A DNA stretch of 64,000 nucleotides from Clostridia bacterium (GTDB taxonomy: Bacteria; Bacillota; Clostridia; Oscillospirales; Ruminococcaceae): the NCBI GenBank assembly GCA_026001145.1, contig BNZN01000002.1, forward strand, positions 8,390-72,389. The letters are read 5' to 3'. The notes below the pieces were generated by a model, which was not told the DNA's origin, searched no databases, and saw only the letters and a program-made list of their open reading frames with translations. The position numbers and the translations under genes are program-made. Positions within the stretch are counted from its first letter, which is position 1, and the number at the start of each line of letters is the position of its first letter. Below are positions 46,965 through 55,865 of the stretch, in pieces.

Positions 46965-47761
46965 TTGGGAGAATTGTTAGTGTGTCGCAGTTTCGGAGCT
47001 GCTTTTGAGGACGTTCGTAAGGTTTGGGGGTTGAATTCCGGTGAAAAAGTAATGATAGCAGGGCCTTGTGCGATATATGATGCTGTTTCGTTCGAAGAGA
47101 CGGTGGCGTTTTTGAAAAGCTGGGGAACAAAACTTGTTCGTGCGGCGGCTTTTAAACCAAGAACATCTCCTTTCCTTATTCATTTCAGGGTTTGGGACAT
47201 GATGCAAAACAGATTATTCAAGCAGTGAAGAAAAAATATGAAATGCGCTGTGTCACCGAAATAATGGACCCGAGAGCACTCGCAGACATCTTGGAATATG
47301 CTGATGTTTTGCAAATTGGAGCCAGAAATATGCAGAATTTCAGCTTGCTGAATGAAGTGGGTGGCTGTGGAAAGCCAATATTGCTGAAACGGGGATTTGC
47401 CTCCACTTTAGAGGAATTTATGCTGGCTGCGGAATATCTGGCAGTTCGTGGCAGCAGGTCAATTACCCTTTGTGAACGCGGAATAAGAGCTTCTCAGCCA
47501 CATGTGCGGAATATGATTGATATAGCGGCGATTCCACTTTTGAAAGTTGAAACAGATCTGCCAATTATCGTGGATTTGAGCCATTCTCTCGGGCGAACGG
47601 ATATTGTGTGTGAAGTTGCTCGAGGGGTTATGGCAGCTGGTGCAGATGGAATTATGGTTGAAGTTATAAAAGAACCGAGTAAAGCAGCTTCTGATGCAAA
47701 ACAACAACTTGATTTTGGCGAGTATTCACAGCTGCTGAATGCGCTTAAAATAAGGGATTAG
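46965..47761 (+). pseudogene. DAHP synthase (AroF, type I-beta), frameshifted
   Basis: The first frame (TTG 46965) carries VMIAGPCAIYD and FKPRTSP and stops at 47228. The rest of the enzyme continues in another frame: SFQGLGHDAKQI, VTEIMDPRALADILEYADVL, QIGARNMQNFSLLNEV, KPILLKRGF, LCERGIR and IIVDLSHSLGR, to 47761. The shift lies in 47165-47185 within CCTTTCCTTATTC, consistent with a 5-base duplication or a 1-base loss. DAHP synthase begins aromatic amino acid synthesis from PEP and erythrose-4-phosphate. Its loss would suggest dependence on external aromatics, but no other aro gene is in the window. Confidence 0.8.
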
Positions 47762-47829
47762 GTCTGATTACTTTCCGAAATAATTAAACCACTACAAAAC
47801 ATTATGGCAACTTTGCCGTTTTTTGTGAC

Positions 47830-47858
47830 TTGCTTATTTTCCACAATTGTGTTAGAAT
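47830..47858 (+). promoter_or_regulatory. dnaA promoter with DnaA-box-like site in spacer
   Basis: TTGCTT (47830-47835), a 17-base spacer, TAGAAT (47853-47858). The spacer holds TTTTCCACA (one mismatch from a DnaA box TTATCCACA) overlapping the palindrome CACAATTGTG. This would place DnaA over the promoter, suggesting autorepression. Confidence 0.55.
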
Positions 47859-47926
47859 TTTCTCTCAGAGTATATTCGGAAAGGAGAGTTGTCCGTCCAA
47901 AATTTCTTTTGGTGGTTATTTATGTT

Positions 47927-49276
47927 ATGACAAATTTAAATGATATTTTTACTAAGGTATGTGAATATTGTAAGGGGCAGATTTCCTCTGTTGGGTATAA
48001 TCTGTGGATAGATGTGATCGATCCGATTAGTATGGAGCATGATGTTGTTAACTTGGGGGTTAAGAGTTCTTTTCAGAAAAAAATCATTCTAGATAAGTAT
48101 TCGACTTTGTTGCATTCTGCGTTTGAGGCTATTTTGGGGTTTCCGATAAAAATCGAGATCACCTGCAACGATGACAATCTGCAAAACAAGAGGTTATCTC
48201 GCAAAAATTCGTTTGATGAGTCGTTTTTGCAAGAAGACGCCGAAAAGCAAGAGCCAATTATTAATAATTATGAATATTGTTTCGCAAACTTCATTGTTGG
48301 GCCTTCTAACAAGTTTGCCCACGCGGCAGCGCTTGCGGTTGCTGCCAATCCCTCTGGTGCCTATAATCCCCTGTTTATTTATGGTGGGTCGGGGCTTGGG
48401 AAAACGCATCTTCTGTGTGCAATTTGCCACGAGATGCTGGAAAACAATCCTAAGTTCAATGTGCTTTACGTTAAGGGCGAAGAGTTTACAAACGAATTAA
48501 TTGAAGCCATCGGGCGTGATTCAACAAAAGGTTTTCACGACAAATACCGCAAATCCGATGTTTTGTTGGTTGATGATATCCAGTTTATTGCGGGTAAAGA
48601 GCGCACTCAAGAGGAGTTCTTTCACACTTTCAATGAGCTTTATCAGGCGGGACGGCAGATTGTTTTGACTTCTGACAGGCCGCCCAAAGAGATCAGAACT
48701 CTTGAAGATCGGTTGCGCACGCGCTTTGAATGGGGGCTGATTGCAGACATTCAACCTCCGGATTTTGAAACTCGTGTTGCGATAATCAGACGAAAAGCCG
48801 AAGTTTTAGAGATTAAAATTCCAGACGACGTTGCAGAATATATAGCTAACAGAATAAAAAACAACATTCGGCAGCTTGAAGGGGCTGTTAAGAAGTTGAA
48901 AGCTTATAGGACTCTTGCGGGTACGGTTCCTTCTGTGGCGATTGCTCAAACGATTACCAAAGATATCTTGACCGAAGAGCAGCCACTCGAGTTGACCTTT
49001 GAAAAGATTATTAGCGAAGTTGGCCGAACATTTGGAGCCACTGCTTCCGATCTTAAGTCTCAAAGGCGTGCTGCTCAGATTTCCAAAGCTCGTCAAGTCG
49101 CGATATATGTGGCGCGGGTGATTTTGGAATTGCCAACGGCGGCAATTGGTGAATATTTCGGCGGGCGAGATCATTCCACGATAATTTATTCACTTTCTAA
49201 GATCGAAAAAACGCTCAGACAGGACGTTAAACTTAGAGAGATCGTTGATGACATAATAAAGAACATTAAGAAGTGA
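47927..49276 (+). CDS. dnaA: Chromosomal replication initiator DnaA
   Basis: 449 residues from the ATG at 47927. Domain I (DIFTKVCEYCKGQISSVGYN) is followed by a short linker, then the AAA+ domain with Walker A GGSGLGKTHL (~154) and Walker B LLVDDIQF. Domain IV has the DNA-binding helix GGRDHSTIIYSLSKIE. It binds DnaA boxes and opens oriC. The usual neighbours dnaN, recF, gyrB and rpmH are not here, and no box cluster of an origin is seen around the gene. Confidence 0.95.
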   Translation: MTNLNDIFTKVCEYCKGQISSVGYNLWIDVIDPISMEHDVVNLGVKSSFQKKIILDKYSTLLHSAFEAILGFPIKIEITCNDDNLQNKRLSRKNSFDESFLQEDAEKQEPIINNYEYCFANFIVGPSNKFAHAAALAVAANPSGAYNPLFIYGGSGLGKTHLLCAICHEMLENNPKFNVLYVKGEEFTNELIEAIGRDSTKGFHDKYRKSDVLLVDDIQFIAGKERTQEEFFHTFNELYQAGRQIVLTSDRPPKEIRTLEDRLRTRFEWGLIADIQPPDFETRVAIIRRKAEVLEIKIPDDVAEYIANRIKNNIRQLEGAVKKLKAYRTLAGTVPSVAIAQTITKDILTEEQPLELTFEKIISEVGRTFGATASDLKSQRRAAQISKARQVAIYVARVILELPTAAIGEYFGGRDHSTIIYSLSKIEKTLRQDVKLREIVDDIIKNIKK

Positions 49277-49372
49277 TCACTTTGTGTTCTGTTTAATGTG
49301 CTTAAAAATTAATAAATATTTTGAATTAATTTGGCTTATTCTCCGAAATTGTGTTTTTGGATTAAAAATGTA

Positions 49373-49401
49373 TTGACAAGCCATATATATTGTGATAAAC
49401 T
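49373..49401 (+). promoter_or_regulatory. Family-type promoter for family A copies 2-3
   Basis: TTGACA (49373-49378), a 17-base spacer, TAAACT (49396-49401). The leader CGAAATTTGAAATCG..GAGGGATTTTT follows. Copy 3 has the leader but no promoter of its own, so both copies may be transcribed from here. Confidence 0.72.
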
Positions 49402-49468
49402 AAGTAACATAGAGAACCAGGAGGTCTGGTTCCGAAATTTGAAATCGAAAGAAGAAAGAGGGATTTTT

Positions 49469-50443
49469 ATGAAAACCAAGAAAATGGCATCGTTTTTGCT
49501 GTGCACAGCGGTTGTGGCTAGTGCGATTTCCCTTTCACCAATTGTTGCGGCCGGTCGTCGCGACGACGTAACTATCAACGAAGAATTCCATAAGAGTGAA
49601 GAGCGCGAGCGGCAGCGGGTGGAGGCGGAACAAGAAATCGCGACCCGGCGCAAGTTGCTGTGTTGCGCGGAGCGGGAAGACAGCCGACAAAACGAGTACA
49701 AATCAGCGCAATGCGCGCGTGAGCTGCGTGAACTGGCGGAAGCGCTGAAAGCATGTGTGGCTCGCGGTCGGACGCTCCTCAACGAGCGCCAAGCCGCCAT
49801 ACGAAACTAGCGCACCTCAGAGCAACGCACCCAAGCGTCACGCACACTGACGGAAACGCTGAAAGAGATCGGCGATCTTGCTCTGGCGGAGGCCGGTGCC
49901 GACCGGCGCCAAAAAGGCGAGCCGGCAGCACGCACGATCGGAGCACAGGACGAGGTATTTCGTCAAATGGCGCTACAGCCGATGGTGCACCGGCAAGTGC
50001 AGAGCAGGCAAGCGTTATTGCAGTCTTTAGCGGAAGCTTCTCCAAGCGCGCAGCGCAGCAAGCCTCTGTTGCAGTGGGGCGAGGAGCTCTGTGAGCGCAT
50101 CATGCTAGAGTCGATACGCCGGAGGCAACTCGAACGCGAGGGGCCGGCTCTGGTTGCGGCCACCGACGCGCAGAACGAAACGTAAGTCGCTGCCGAAGGC
50201 AATGCGGTTAATCCGGCGGCTATGCAAACGCCGGCAGAATCGACGCCGCCAAACGCTTTGTTGCCTAACTCGCTCGCGGGATCCGCCGACTCACCAGCGA
50301 CAAACTTTTCCGTATCAACAGATTCCACATTGCCGGATTTGATTTTCGAAACAACAACAGCATCGGTAGACGGAAGTGACATGAGTGGCAGCAACAACTC
50401 ACAAACAACGACAGGTGGGAGTGCAACTAGCACGAACGAATAG
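49469..50443 (+). pseudogene. Secreted protein, family A copy 2 (two in-frame stops)
   Basis: One frame of 325 codons runs from ATG 49469 to TAG 50441-50443, interrupted only by TAG at 49808 and TAA at 50183. Signal peptide MKTKKMASFLLCTAVVASAI, then a GC-rich Arg/Glu/Ala/Gln-rich, probably helical centre (~30-235), then the conserved segment NP..MQTPAEST..ALLPNSL and the tail (DGSDMSGSNNSQTTTGGSAT). Both stops are one transition from Gln codons (CAG, CAA). The coding character continues unchanged past both stops, so the decay is recent. Function unknown. Confidence 0.8.
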
Positions 50444-50496
50444 AGGGTATATGCAATCTTCGAAATTTGAAATCGAAAAAAGAAAGAAGGATTTTT

Positions 50497-51352
50497 ATGA
50501 AAACCAAGAAAAAATTAACATTATTGCTGGGCACAGCGGTTGTGGCTAGCGCGATTTCCCTTTCGTCAATTGTTGCGGCAGGCCGGCGGGAAGGGACACC
50601 ACCACCAGCGGCGCGTGCGGTTGGTGGACAGCCCGGGTTTCCAACTCTGCGTGCTATGGCGCGACTCCTGCTGGCGGAGCATAGGAGCTCGCAAGAGGTT
50701 CTGACCGGTTCTGCCGGCGGCAACCGAAGCGAAACGCAGCGTGCGGAAACGCCGGGCACGGCGGTTCAGAACGGGCCGCGCGCGCGCAGCAACGGTCTCC
50801 AACGAGCGTCGGGAGAAGAACCGGCAAGCGATGAACGAGCCGACGAGAACCCATTCCCCGAGTCATTGGTACTCGCCATCGACGAAGTGATTCGAAAAGC
50901 TGATGACATCGTGCCGCTCGTGCGCGCGGAGCTGGACGCGCGCGGGTTGCCCACAGACGGCCTGTGGAAGGCATTTGTGCAAGTGGACCACTTGCGCTTG
51001 TCGTTGATAGGTCGCGGTTCCGTTCTGCTTGCCGTTGGCCAGGACGTGACTGAACAACAACGCGATAGCGAAGCGCAGCGCAACGAACATCAAGAGACAT
51101 CGCAGAGAGTTGCGGGTTAATCCGCCTGCTACTCAAACGCCGGTAGAATCGACGTCAACAGACGCTTTATTGCCAAACTCACTCTCAGAATCCGTTGACT
51201 CATCAGCGACAGGTTTGGGGTTAACAAATTCAGCATTGTCGAATTCGATTTTCGAAACAACAAACACGGCATCGCTAGATGGAAGTGACATGAGTGGCAG
51301 CGCCGACTCACAAACAACGACAGGCGGGAGTGCAACTAGCACGAACGAATAG
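50497..51352 (+). pseudogene. Secreted protein, family A copy 3 (+1 frameshift)
   Basis: ATG 50497 behind AGAAGGATTTTT. Signal peptide MKTKKKLTLLLGTAVVASAI, a variable centre that differs from copy 2 but shares AMARLL with copy 1, and an open frame to TAA 51118-51120. There the sequence reads GTTGCGGGTTAATCC, where copies 1 and 2 have GCGGTTAATCC. Without the extra G the frame continues NPPATQTPVESTSTDALLPN through the conserved tail to TAG at 51352. It lies 53 bases after copy 2, so the pair looks like a tandem duplication. Confidence 0.8.
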
Positions 51353-51381
51353 TAGAGTATATGCAATTAGAGAAGAAAAAA

Positions 51382-51409
51382 GAGAGGCCATCCGGAAGGG
51401 TGGCCTCTC
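51382..51409 (-). terminator. recG terminator
   Basis: On the - strand: GAGAGGCCA..TGGCCTCTC followed by a T-rich run (TTTTTTCTTC). It lies 38 bases beyond the recG stop, between convergent genes. Confidence 0.8.
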
Positions 51410-51446
51410 GGCGAGTTCGCTTTATTGTGAAGATCTTGAACAGCTT

Positions 51447-53423
51447 CTAAAATTTTGAAGATTCAAAAATTTCTTTTGCGATCTCTTGTGCTTTTATGAG
51501 CAGGTTGGCATTGTGGCAATCTGCAAGTTTAAAACTGAATGTTCCATATTGTTTGGTGCCAAAAAAATCACCTGGCCCCCTGATTTCAAGGTCAAATTCT
51601 GCAATTTCAAAGCCATTTGTGTGCTTTGCCACAAACTCCAGGCGTTTTTTCACTGCGGGGATGCCGCTGTCTGACAGCAAAATACAATAAGATTGCAGAT
51701 CACTTCGGCCGATTCTTCCTCGCAGCTGATGCAATTGTGCAAGGCCAAATTTTTCTGCATTTTCGATGAGGATAACTGTCGCATTTGGGACATCAATTCC
51801 AACTTCGATTACGGTTGTTGAAACAAGAATCTGGGTTTGTTTCTCTTTGAAATCTTGCATTATTTGTTCTTTTTCTTTTTGTTTCAGCTTTCCGTGAATA
51901 AACCCAATTTTATAGTCGGCAAATGGACCCTCTTGCAGTTCTTTTGTGTGCTTGATTACCGATTTCAAAGATTCGACTGATTCATCCTCCAGATCGTTTT
52001 CGTCCTCGGCTTCGATCAGCGGGCAGACAATGTAACACTGTCTGTTGTTTTTTAGTTCCCGCTTTATGAAATTATAAATTCTGTCGCGGTAGCTTGAATC
52101 CACAAAGCAGGTCTTCGCTGGCTTTCTGCCCGGCGGCATTTCGTCGATAATTGATATATCAAGGCCGTTATATGCCATCATAGCCAGAGTTCTTGGGATT
52201 GGTGTCGCAGACATGATCATAATGTGTGGGTTTGGCCCTTTGGCTCCTAATTTTTGCCGCTGCGCAACGCCAAATTTGTGTTGTTCATCCACAACCACCA
52301 GGCCCAAGTTTTTGAATTCAACCAGATCGGAAATTAGCGCGCACGTGCCAACAGCGCAATCAACCTCACTCGTTCTTATCTGTTCTCGGATTTGGGTTTT
52401 TTTCGCTTTTGTGAGATACCCTGAAAGAATTTCAACTTTTATACCAAGGGATTCAAACAATTTTTTTATGTTGCCATGATGTTGGGTTGCCAAGATTTCG
52501 GTTGGTGCCATGATTGCCGCCTGATACCCATTTTTGCAGGCGATATATATGCCGGCTATAGCTACCAGAGTCTTTCCGCACCCCACATCGCCTTGAATTA
52601 ATCTGCGCATGACCTTTTTTTCTTGCATGTTTGAAATTATTTCGTCGATTGCTCGTTTTTGCGCATTTGTGGGCTCAAACCCAACCGCTTCATAAAGTGG
52701 GGCAAGATCAACATTTTCAATTTGCACTTGGCTCGGGATTTTCCGTTTATCTGTAAGTTTCAGAATATTGAGGCTAAAGTTAACTAACTCATCCAGTGCT
52801 AATCTTTTTTTTGCCGCTATAAGTGCCTCTTTGTTTTTTGGGAAGTGGATATTTTGAAACGCATATTCTAAAGTAACGAGATTCATCTCTTCTTTCGTCT
52901 TTTGCGAGATTAAATCTTGAAAGTGAGGAAGTTGCTGCAGTGCATCCTTGATGGTTGCCGCAACCATTCGGGAATTAAGACCTGCAGTCAGATTATATAA
53001 AGGTTGCATTGTTAAATCTGTTTCGAATTTCACAAACGATTTTAACTGCATTTGTAAAATTCCGTACGCTCTTGTTATTTTCCCCCAGAATAGGAACTCT
53101 TCGCCCAGAACGAGCGCTTGGTATACATATTTTGCATTGAAAACTTTAACGTCCATCAGGTCTTCACCGTCAGTGATCGTGATTGTGTAGATCAGCAATC
53201 TTTTTTTGAGTGTGCTTTGCCTTTTGATAACTTTGCCATTTATTGCAAACGTCCCTTCGTCTCTGACCTCTCCTATTTTCAGAGGAGCGTTAAAATCTAT
53301 GTAATTTCTGGGGAGATGCCAAATTAAATCGTCAATCGTGTGTATGCCTAATTTAGCATAGAGTTTCTGCCGTTTTTCTCCTACATTTTCAAGTTTTTTC
53401 ACTTTGTCAGAAACATTCAGCAT
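51447..53423 (-). CDS. recG: ATP-dependent DNA helicase RecG
   Basis: 658 residues, ATG at 53423 with AAGGAAG upstream. The N-terminal wedge domain has an OB fold (LPRNYIDFNAPLKIGEV). SF2 motifs follow: QGDVGCGKTLVA (I), APTEILATQH (Ia), VVDEQHKFG (II, DEQH variant), MSATPIPRTL (III), STTVIEVGIDVPNAT (V) and QLRGRIGRS (VI). The C-terminal wedge-binding region ends RGPGDFFGTKQYG. It regresses stalled replication forks. Slightly shorter than average (~680-690) but complete. Confidence 0.95.
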   Translation of the reverse strand: MLNVSDKVKKLENVGEKRQKLYAKLGIHTIDDLIWHLPRNYIDFNAPLKIGEVRDEGTFAINGKVIKRQSTLKKRLLIYTITITDGEDLMDVKVFNAKYVYQALVLGEEFLFWGKITRAYGILQMQLKSFVKFETDLTMQPLYNLTAGLNSRMVAATIKDALQQLPHFQDLISQKTKEEMNLVTLEYAFQNIHFPKNKEALIAAKKRLALDELVNFSLNILKLTDKRKIPSQVQIENVDLAPLYEAVGFEPTNAQKRAIDEIISNMQEKKVMRRLIQGDVGCGKTLVAIAGIYIACKNGYQAAIMAPTEILATQHHGNIKKLFESLGIKVEILSGYLTKAKKTQIREQIRTSEVDCAVGTCALISDLVEFKNLGLVVVDEQHKFGVAQRQKLGAKGPNPHIMIMSATPIPRTLAMMAYNGLDISIIDEMPPGRKPAKTCFVDSSYRDRIYNFIKRELKNNRQCYIVCPLIEAEDENDLEDESVESLKSVIKHTKELQEGPFADYKIGFIHGKLKQKEKEQIMQDFKEKQTQILVSTTVIEVGIDVPNATVILIENAEKFGLAQLHQLRGRIGRSDLQSYCILLSDSGIPAVKKRLEFVAKHTNGFEIAEFDLEIRGPGDFFGTKQYGTFSFKLADCHNANLLIKAQEIAKEIFESSKF

Positions 53424-53840
53424 CTTAAATTTCTTCCTTCGTCTGTTTTTATTTTGGAGTCCAGCAATTTTCTCTCACATCTTTCAATGTTTTTCGCCTT
53501 TTCCATTATATCAAAAAATATTTTTTAGTGCCACCTTTTTGTTCAAGATGAAGGGGTGCTCTTTTTATAAGCTGCAAGTCGGGGTTGTAAGTTGTTTTGA
53601 TTGCTTCCGTGAAATCAAAACAATGATGTTATTCAAGTAACACAAACATAAAATTTCCAAAATATAGAAACAAAACGAGCAAAGTTAACAAAAATTTAAC
53701 AACTGCAAAATGGTTATGTGATAGACTACTGTCAATCAGCATTGTGTATAGAATATTCTTTGAAGAAAAGTAAAAAATATTAATTCTAACCATATATGGT
53801 TGCGTATTAAAATGCGCAATGTAGATTGGTGGAAGAGTTT
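53424..53840. other. AT-rich intergenic region upstream of eCIS-type cluster
   Basis: No gene. A TATAGAATATT-like -10 region occurs near 53748-53758 but no clear -35. The region separates divergent recG and the AAA+ gene and must hold their promoters. Confidence 0.35.
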
Positions 53841-55832
53841 ATGTCTAAGAATAATGTTTTTTTGAACAAATGGTGTGAATTAATTTGTGTTTTATTAGAC
53901 GATTTATTCAAAAACGGAGTGACTGGCAGAAATGATGTTTTGCGGCTGCAGAATTTAAGTGATTATAAGGTAAAGGAATATTTAGCTAGATTTAGAGCTT
54001 TGAATGACTTGGATTTGTGGCCTAAATGCGGGCTAAAAGATGTTTTTAAGTTATTTAAATTGAGTGAATTTGAAAGGTTTTGTTTGGTCTTTGGTTTTTT
54101 GTTTAAAGAAAATCGAAGGGTTCGGAACAAGGTTTTGCGAGCCCAGGGTTCTTGGGGAAATGGTTTGTTGGTGGAGTTTTGTGAGGAAATTTTTGAGATT
54201 TGCTTTAAGATGAATGGAAAAATTCAAAGAGAATCATTAAAAATGAGACTTTTGGGGCTGAAAAAACGAGACGGCGTTGAAGTTTTATCTGTGGGTGTTT
54301 TGCTTGTTGAATATGTGAAGGGGCTTGAAGGTAGAGATGATTGGCCCAGCGGAGTTTCTTGGTTTGGTTTGTGTGAACCCATTGAAAAGTTGTTTGAATT
54401 TTCGACGCAGAGGGAACTGGGGTTTTATTTGGCAAAAATCAGAAGCTTCGAAAGCGGGAATAACTTGTTGATTCTGGAAGGTGATAGGTTTTCTGGCAAA
54501 AAAACACAGCTTGCTTTGATGGCAGAGAAAAACGACATGCCAATGCTTTTGGTTGATTTTGAAATTTGGGAAAGTTTCGAGAGAGAAGAATTGGAATGGG
54601 CTTCGCTTGATGTTTGCCTCAGAGTGATTTTGAGAAATGCTTGGTTATGTTTTGAGAATGTTGGCAAGAGGCCAGAAAGCAGAAGAACTTTATATGTTGT
54701 GGTTAAAATTTTAAAGCGTTATGTTCGTTTTTTTAGCATTGCAGTAACGGAAGATGTCGATTTTTTGAAGGTAGTTGAGAATTATACAGTAACAAAGTTC
54801 AGGTTGGCTCGTTTGCGTGGCAAGAGTTGTGAACTTTGTTGGAAGCACCTCTTGGGTGTTTATGGTTTGCGCTTCGATGCAGCTGATTTGGTTTCTCGAA
54901 ATTTTCTGTTTGTAGTGGGTCAGATTGAACAGGTTATTAAGAGGATGAGATTACTTGGTAAGGCAAATGACGAGGTGAGTTTACCTCAGGTTTTGAAAAT
55001 ATGTCAAGAAATCTCTGGGGAGAACTTTGGAGAAAAGGCAAAAAGGATGAATAGTGCATTCAGTTGGGAAGACCTGGTGGTGACCGAAGAATGCAAACAG
55101 GCTTTAAAGACGGTTTGCGACCTTGTTAAGTTTTCGAGTGTGGTATATGACGAATTGGGATTTGGGAGAAAGATGGCATACGGGCGCTCGACTTCGGCTT
55201 TGTTTTATGGGGCGCCTGGAACCGGGAAGACCATGGCGGCACAGGTGATTGCGAACGAGATAGGGCTGCCACTTTATAGGATAGATCTTTCTCAAATAAT
55301 TAGTAAGTATATAGGCGAAACAGAGAAAAGATTAAACGAAATTTTTGATATTGCGAAGCGAACCAATGTGATTTTGTTTTTTGACGAGGCGGATGCCTTG
55401 TTTGCAAAGCGAACGCAGGTGGCGACTTCAAATGACAGGTTTGCTAATGTGGAAACGTCGTTTTTGTTGCAGAAAATAGAGGATTATTCTGGGGTTGTGA
55501 TTTTGGCAACTAATCTTCTTGCGAACTTTGATGACGCATTTAAAAGAAGAATAAAGATAATGGTGAATTTTGCTTTACCAGACGAAGGCATGAGGTTAAA
55601 ACTGTGGGGTAGTGTGTTTCCGAAAGAGGTGGATGTGAGCAGATTAGATTTTGGCTACCTTGCGGAAGAGTTTGAAGTTTCTGGAAGTGTTATTAAATCA
55701 GCTGCCTTGCTTGCTACTTTCTTTTGTGTTAAAGAAAATGTGCCTCTTTCGATGGAGCAGGTGTTTGTAGCACTTAAAATTGAAATGAGCAAGAGTGGAC
55801 AACTGGTGTTTGACAAGGATTTTAATGTGTGA
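53841..55832 (+). CDS. AAA+ ATPase of contractile-injection-system type
   Basis: 663 residues from the ATG at 53841 (GGTGGAAGAG upstream). The N-terminal helical part has FKLFKLSEFERFCLVFGFLF, like the segment preceding the ATPase domains of eCIS ATPases (Afp15/PVC15 type). A first, degenerate P-loop domain has GDRFSGKKT (~213). A canonical AAA+ domain follows: Walker A GAPGTGKT (~457), RIDLSQIISKYIGETEKRLN, Walker B ILFFDEADALFAKR, DRFANVETSFLLQKIEDYSG, sensor I ILATN and arginine region FKRRI. eCIS use this ATPase for assembly or cargo loading. The gene opens a co-directional cluster of eCIS-like genes; no sheath or tube gene is within view. Confidence 0.78.
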   Translation: MSKNNVFLNKWCELICVLLDDLFKNGVTGRNDVLRLQNLSDYKVKEYLARFRALNDLDLWPKCGLKDVFKLFKLSEFERFCLVFGFLFKENRRVRNKVLRAQGSWGNGLLVEFCEEIFEICFKMNGKIQRESLKMRLLGLKKRDGVEVLSVGVLLVEYVKGLEGRDDWPSGVSWFGLCEPIEKLFEFSTQRELGFYLAKIRSFESGNNLLILEGDRFSGKKTQLALMAEKNDMPMLLVDFEIWESFEREELEWASLDVCLRVILRNAWLCFENVGKRPESRRTLYVVVKILKRYVRFFSIAVTEDVDFLKVVENYTVTKFRLARLRGKSCELCWKHLLGVYGLRFDAADLVSRNFLFVVGQIEQVIKRMRLLGKANDEVSLPQVLKICQEISGENFGEKAKRMNSAFSWEDLVVTEECKQALKTVCDLVKFSSVVYDELGFGRKMAYGRSTSALFYGAPGTGKTMAAQVIANEIGLPLYRIDLSQIISKYIGETEKRLNEIFDIAKRTNVILFFDEADALFAKRTQVATSNDRFANVETSFLLQKIEDYSGVVILATNLLANFDDAFKRRIKIMVNFALPDEGMRLKLWGSVFPKEVDVSRLDFGYLAEEFEVSGSVIKSAALLATFFCVKENVPLSMEQVFVALKIEMSKSGQLVFDKDFNV

Positions 55833-55865
55833 TGGTTGTGTGTTTGCAAAGGGGTGGGTGTGATT

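Noticed and set aside
47762-47926. oriC next to dnaA
   Set aside because: Only one DnaA-box-like site and no AT-rich repeat array were found.
49469-50443. Stop-codon reassignment or readthrough (TAG/TAA read as Gln)
   Set aside because: Dozens of core genes end at TAG, TAA or TGA at the expected lengths, and copies 1 and 3 are broken by frameshifts instead. Simple gene decay fits better.
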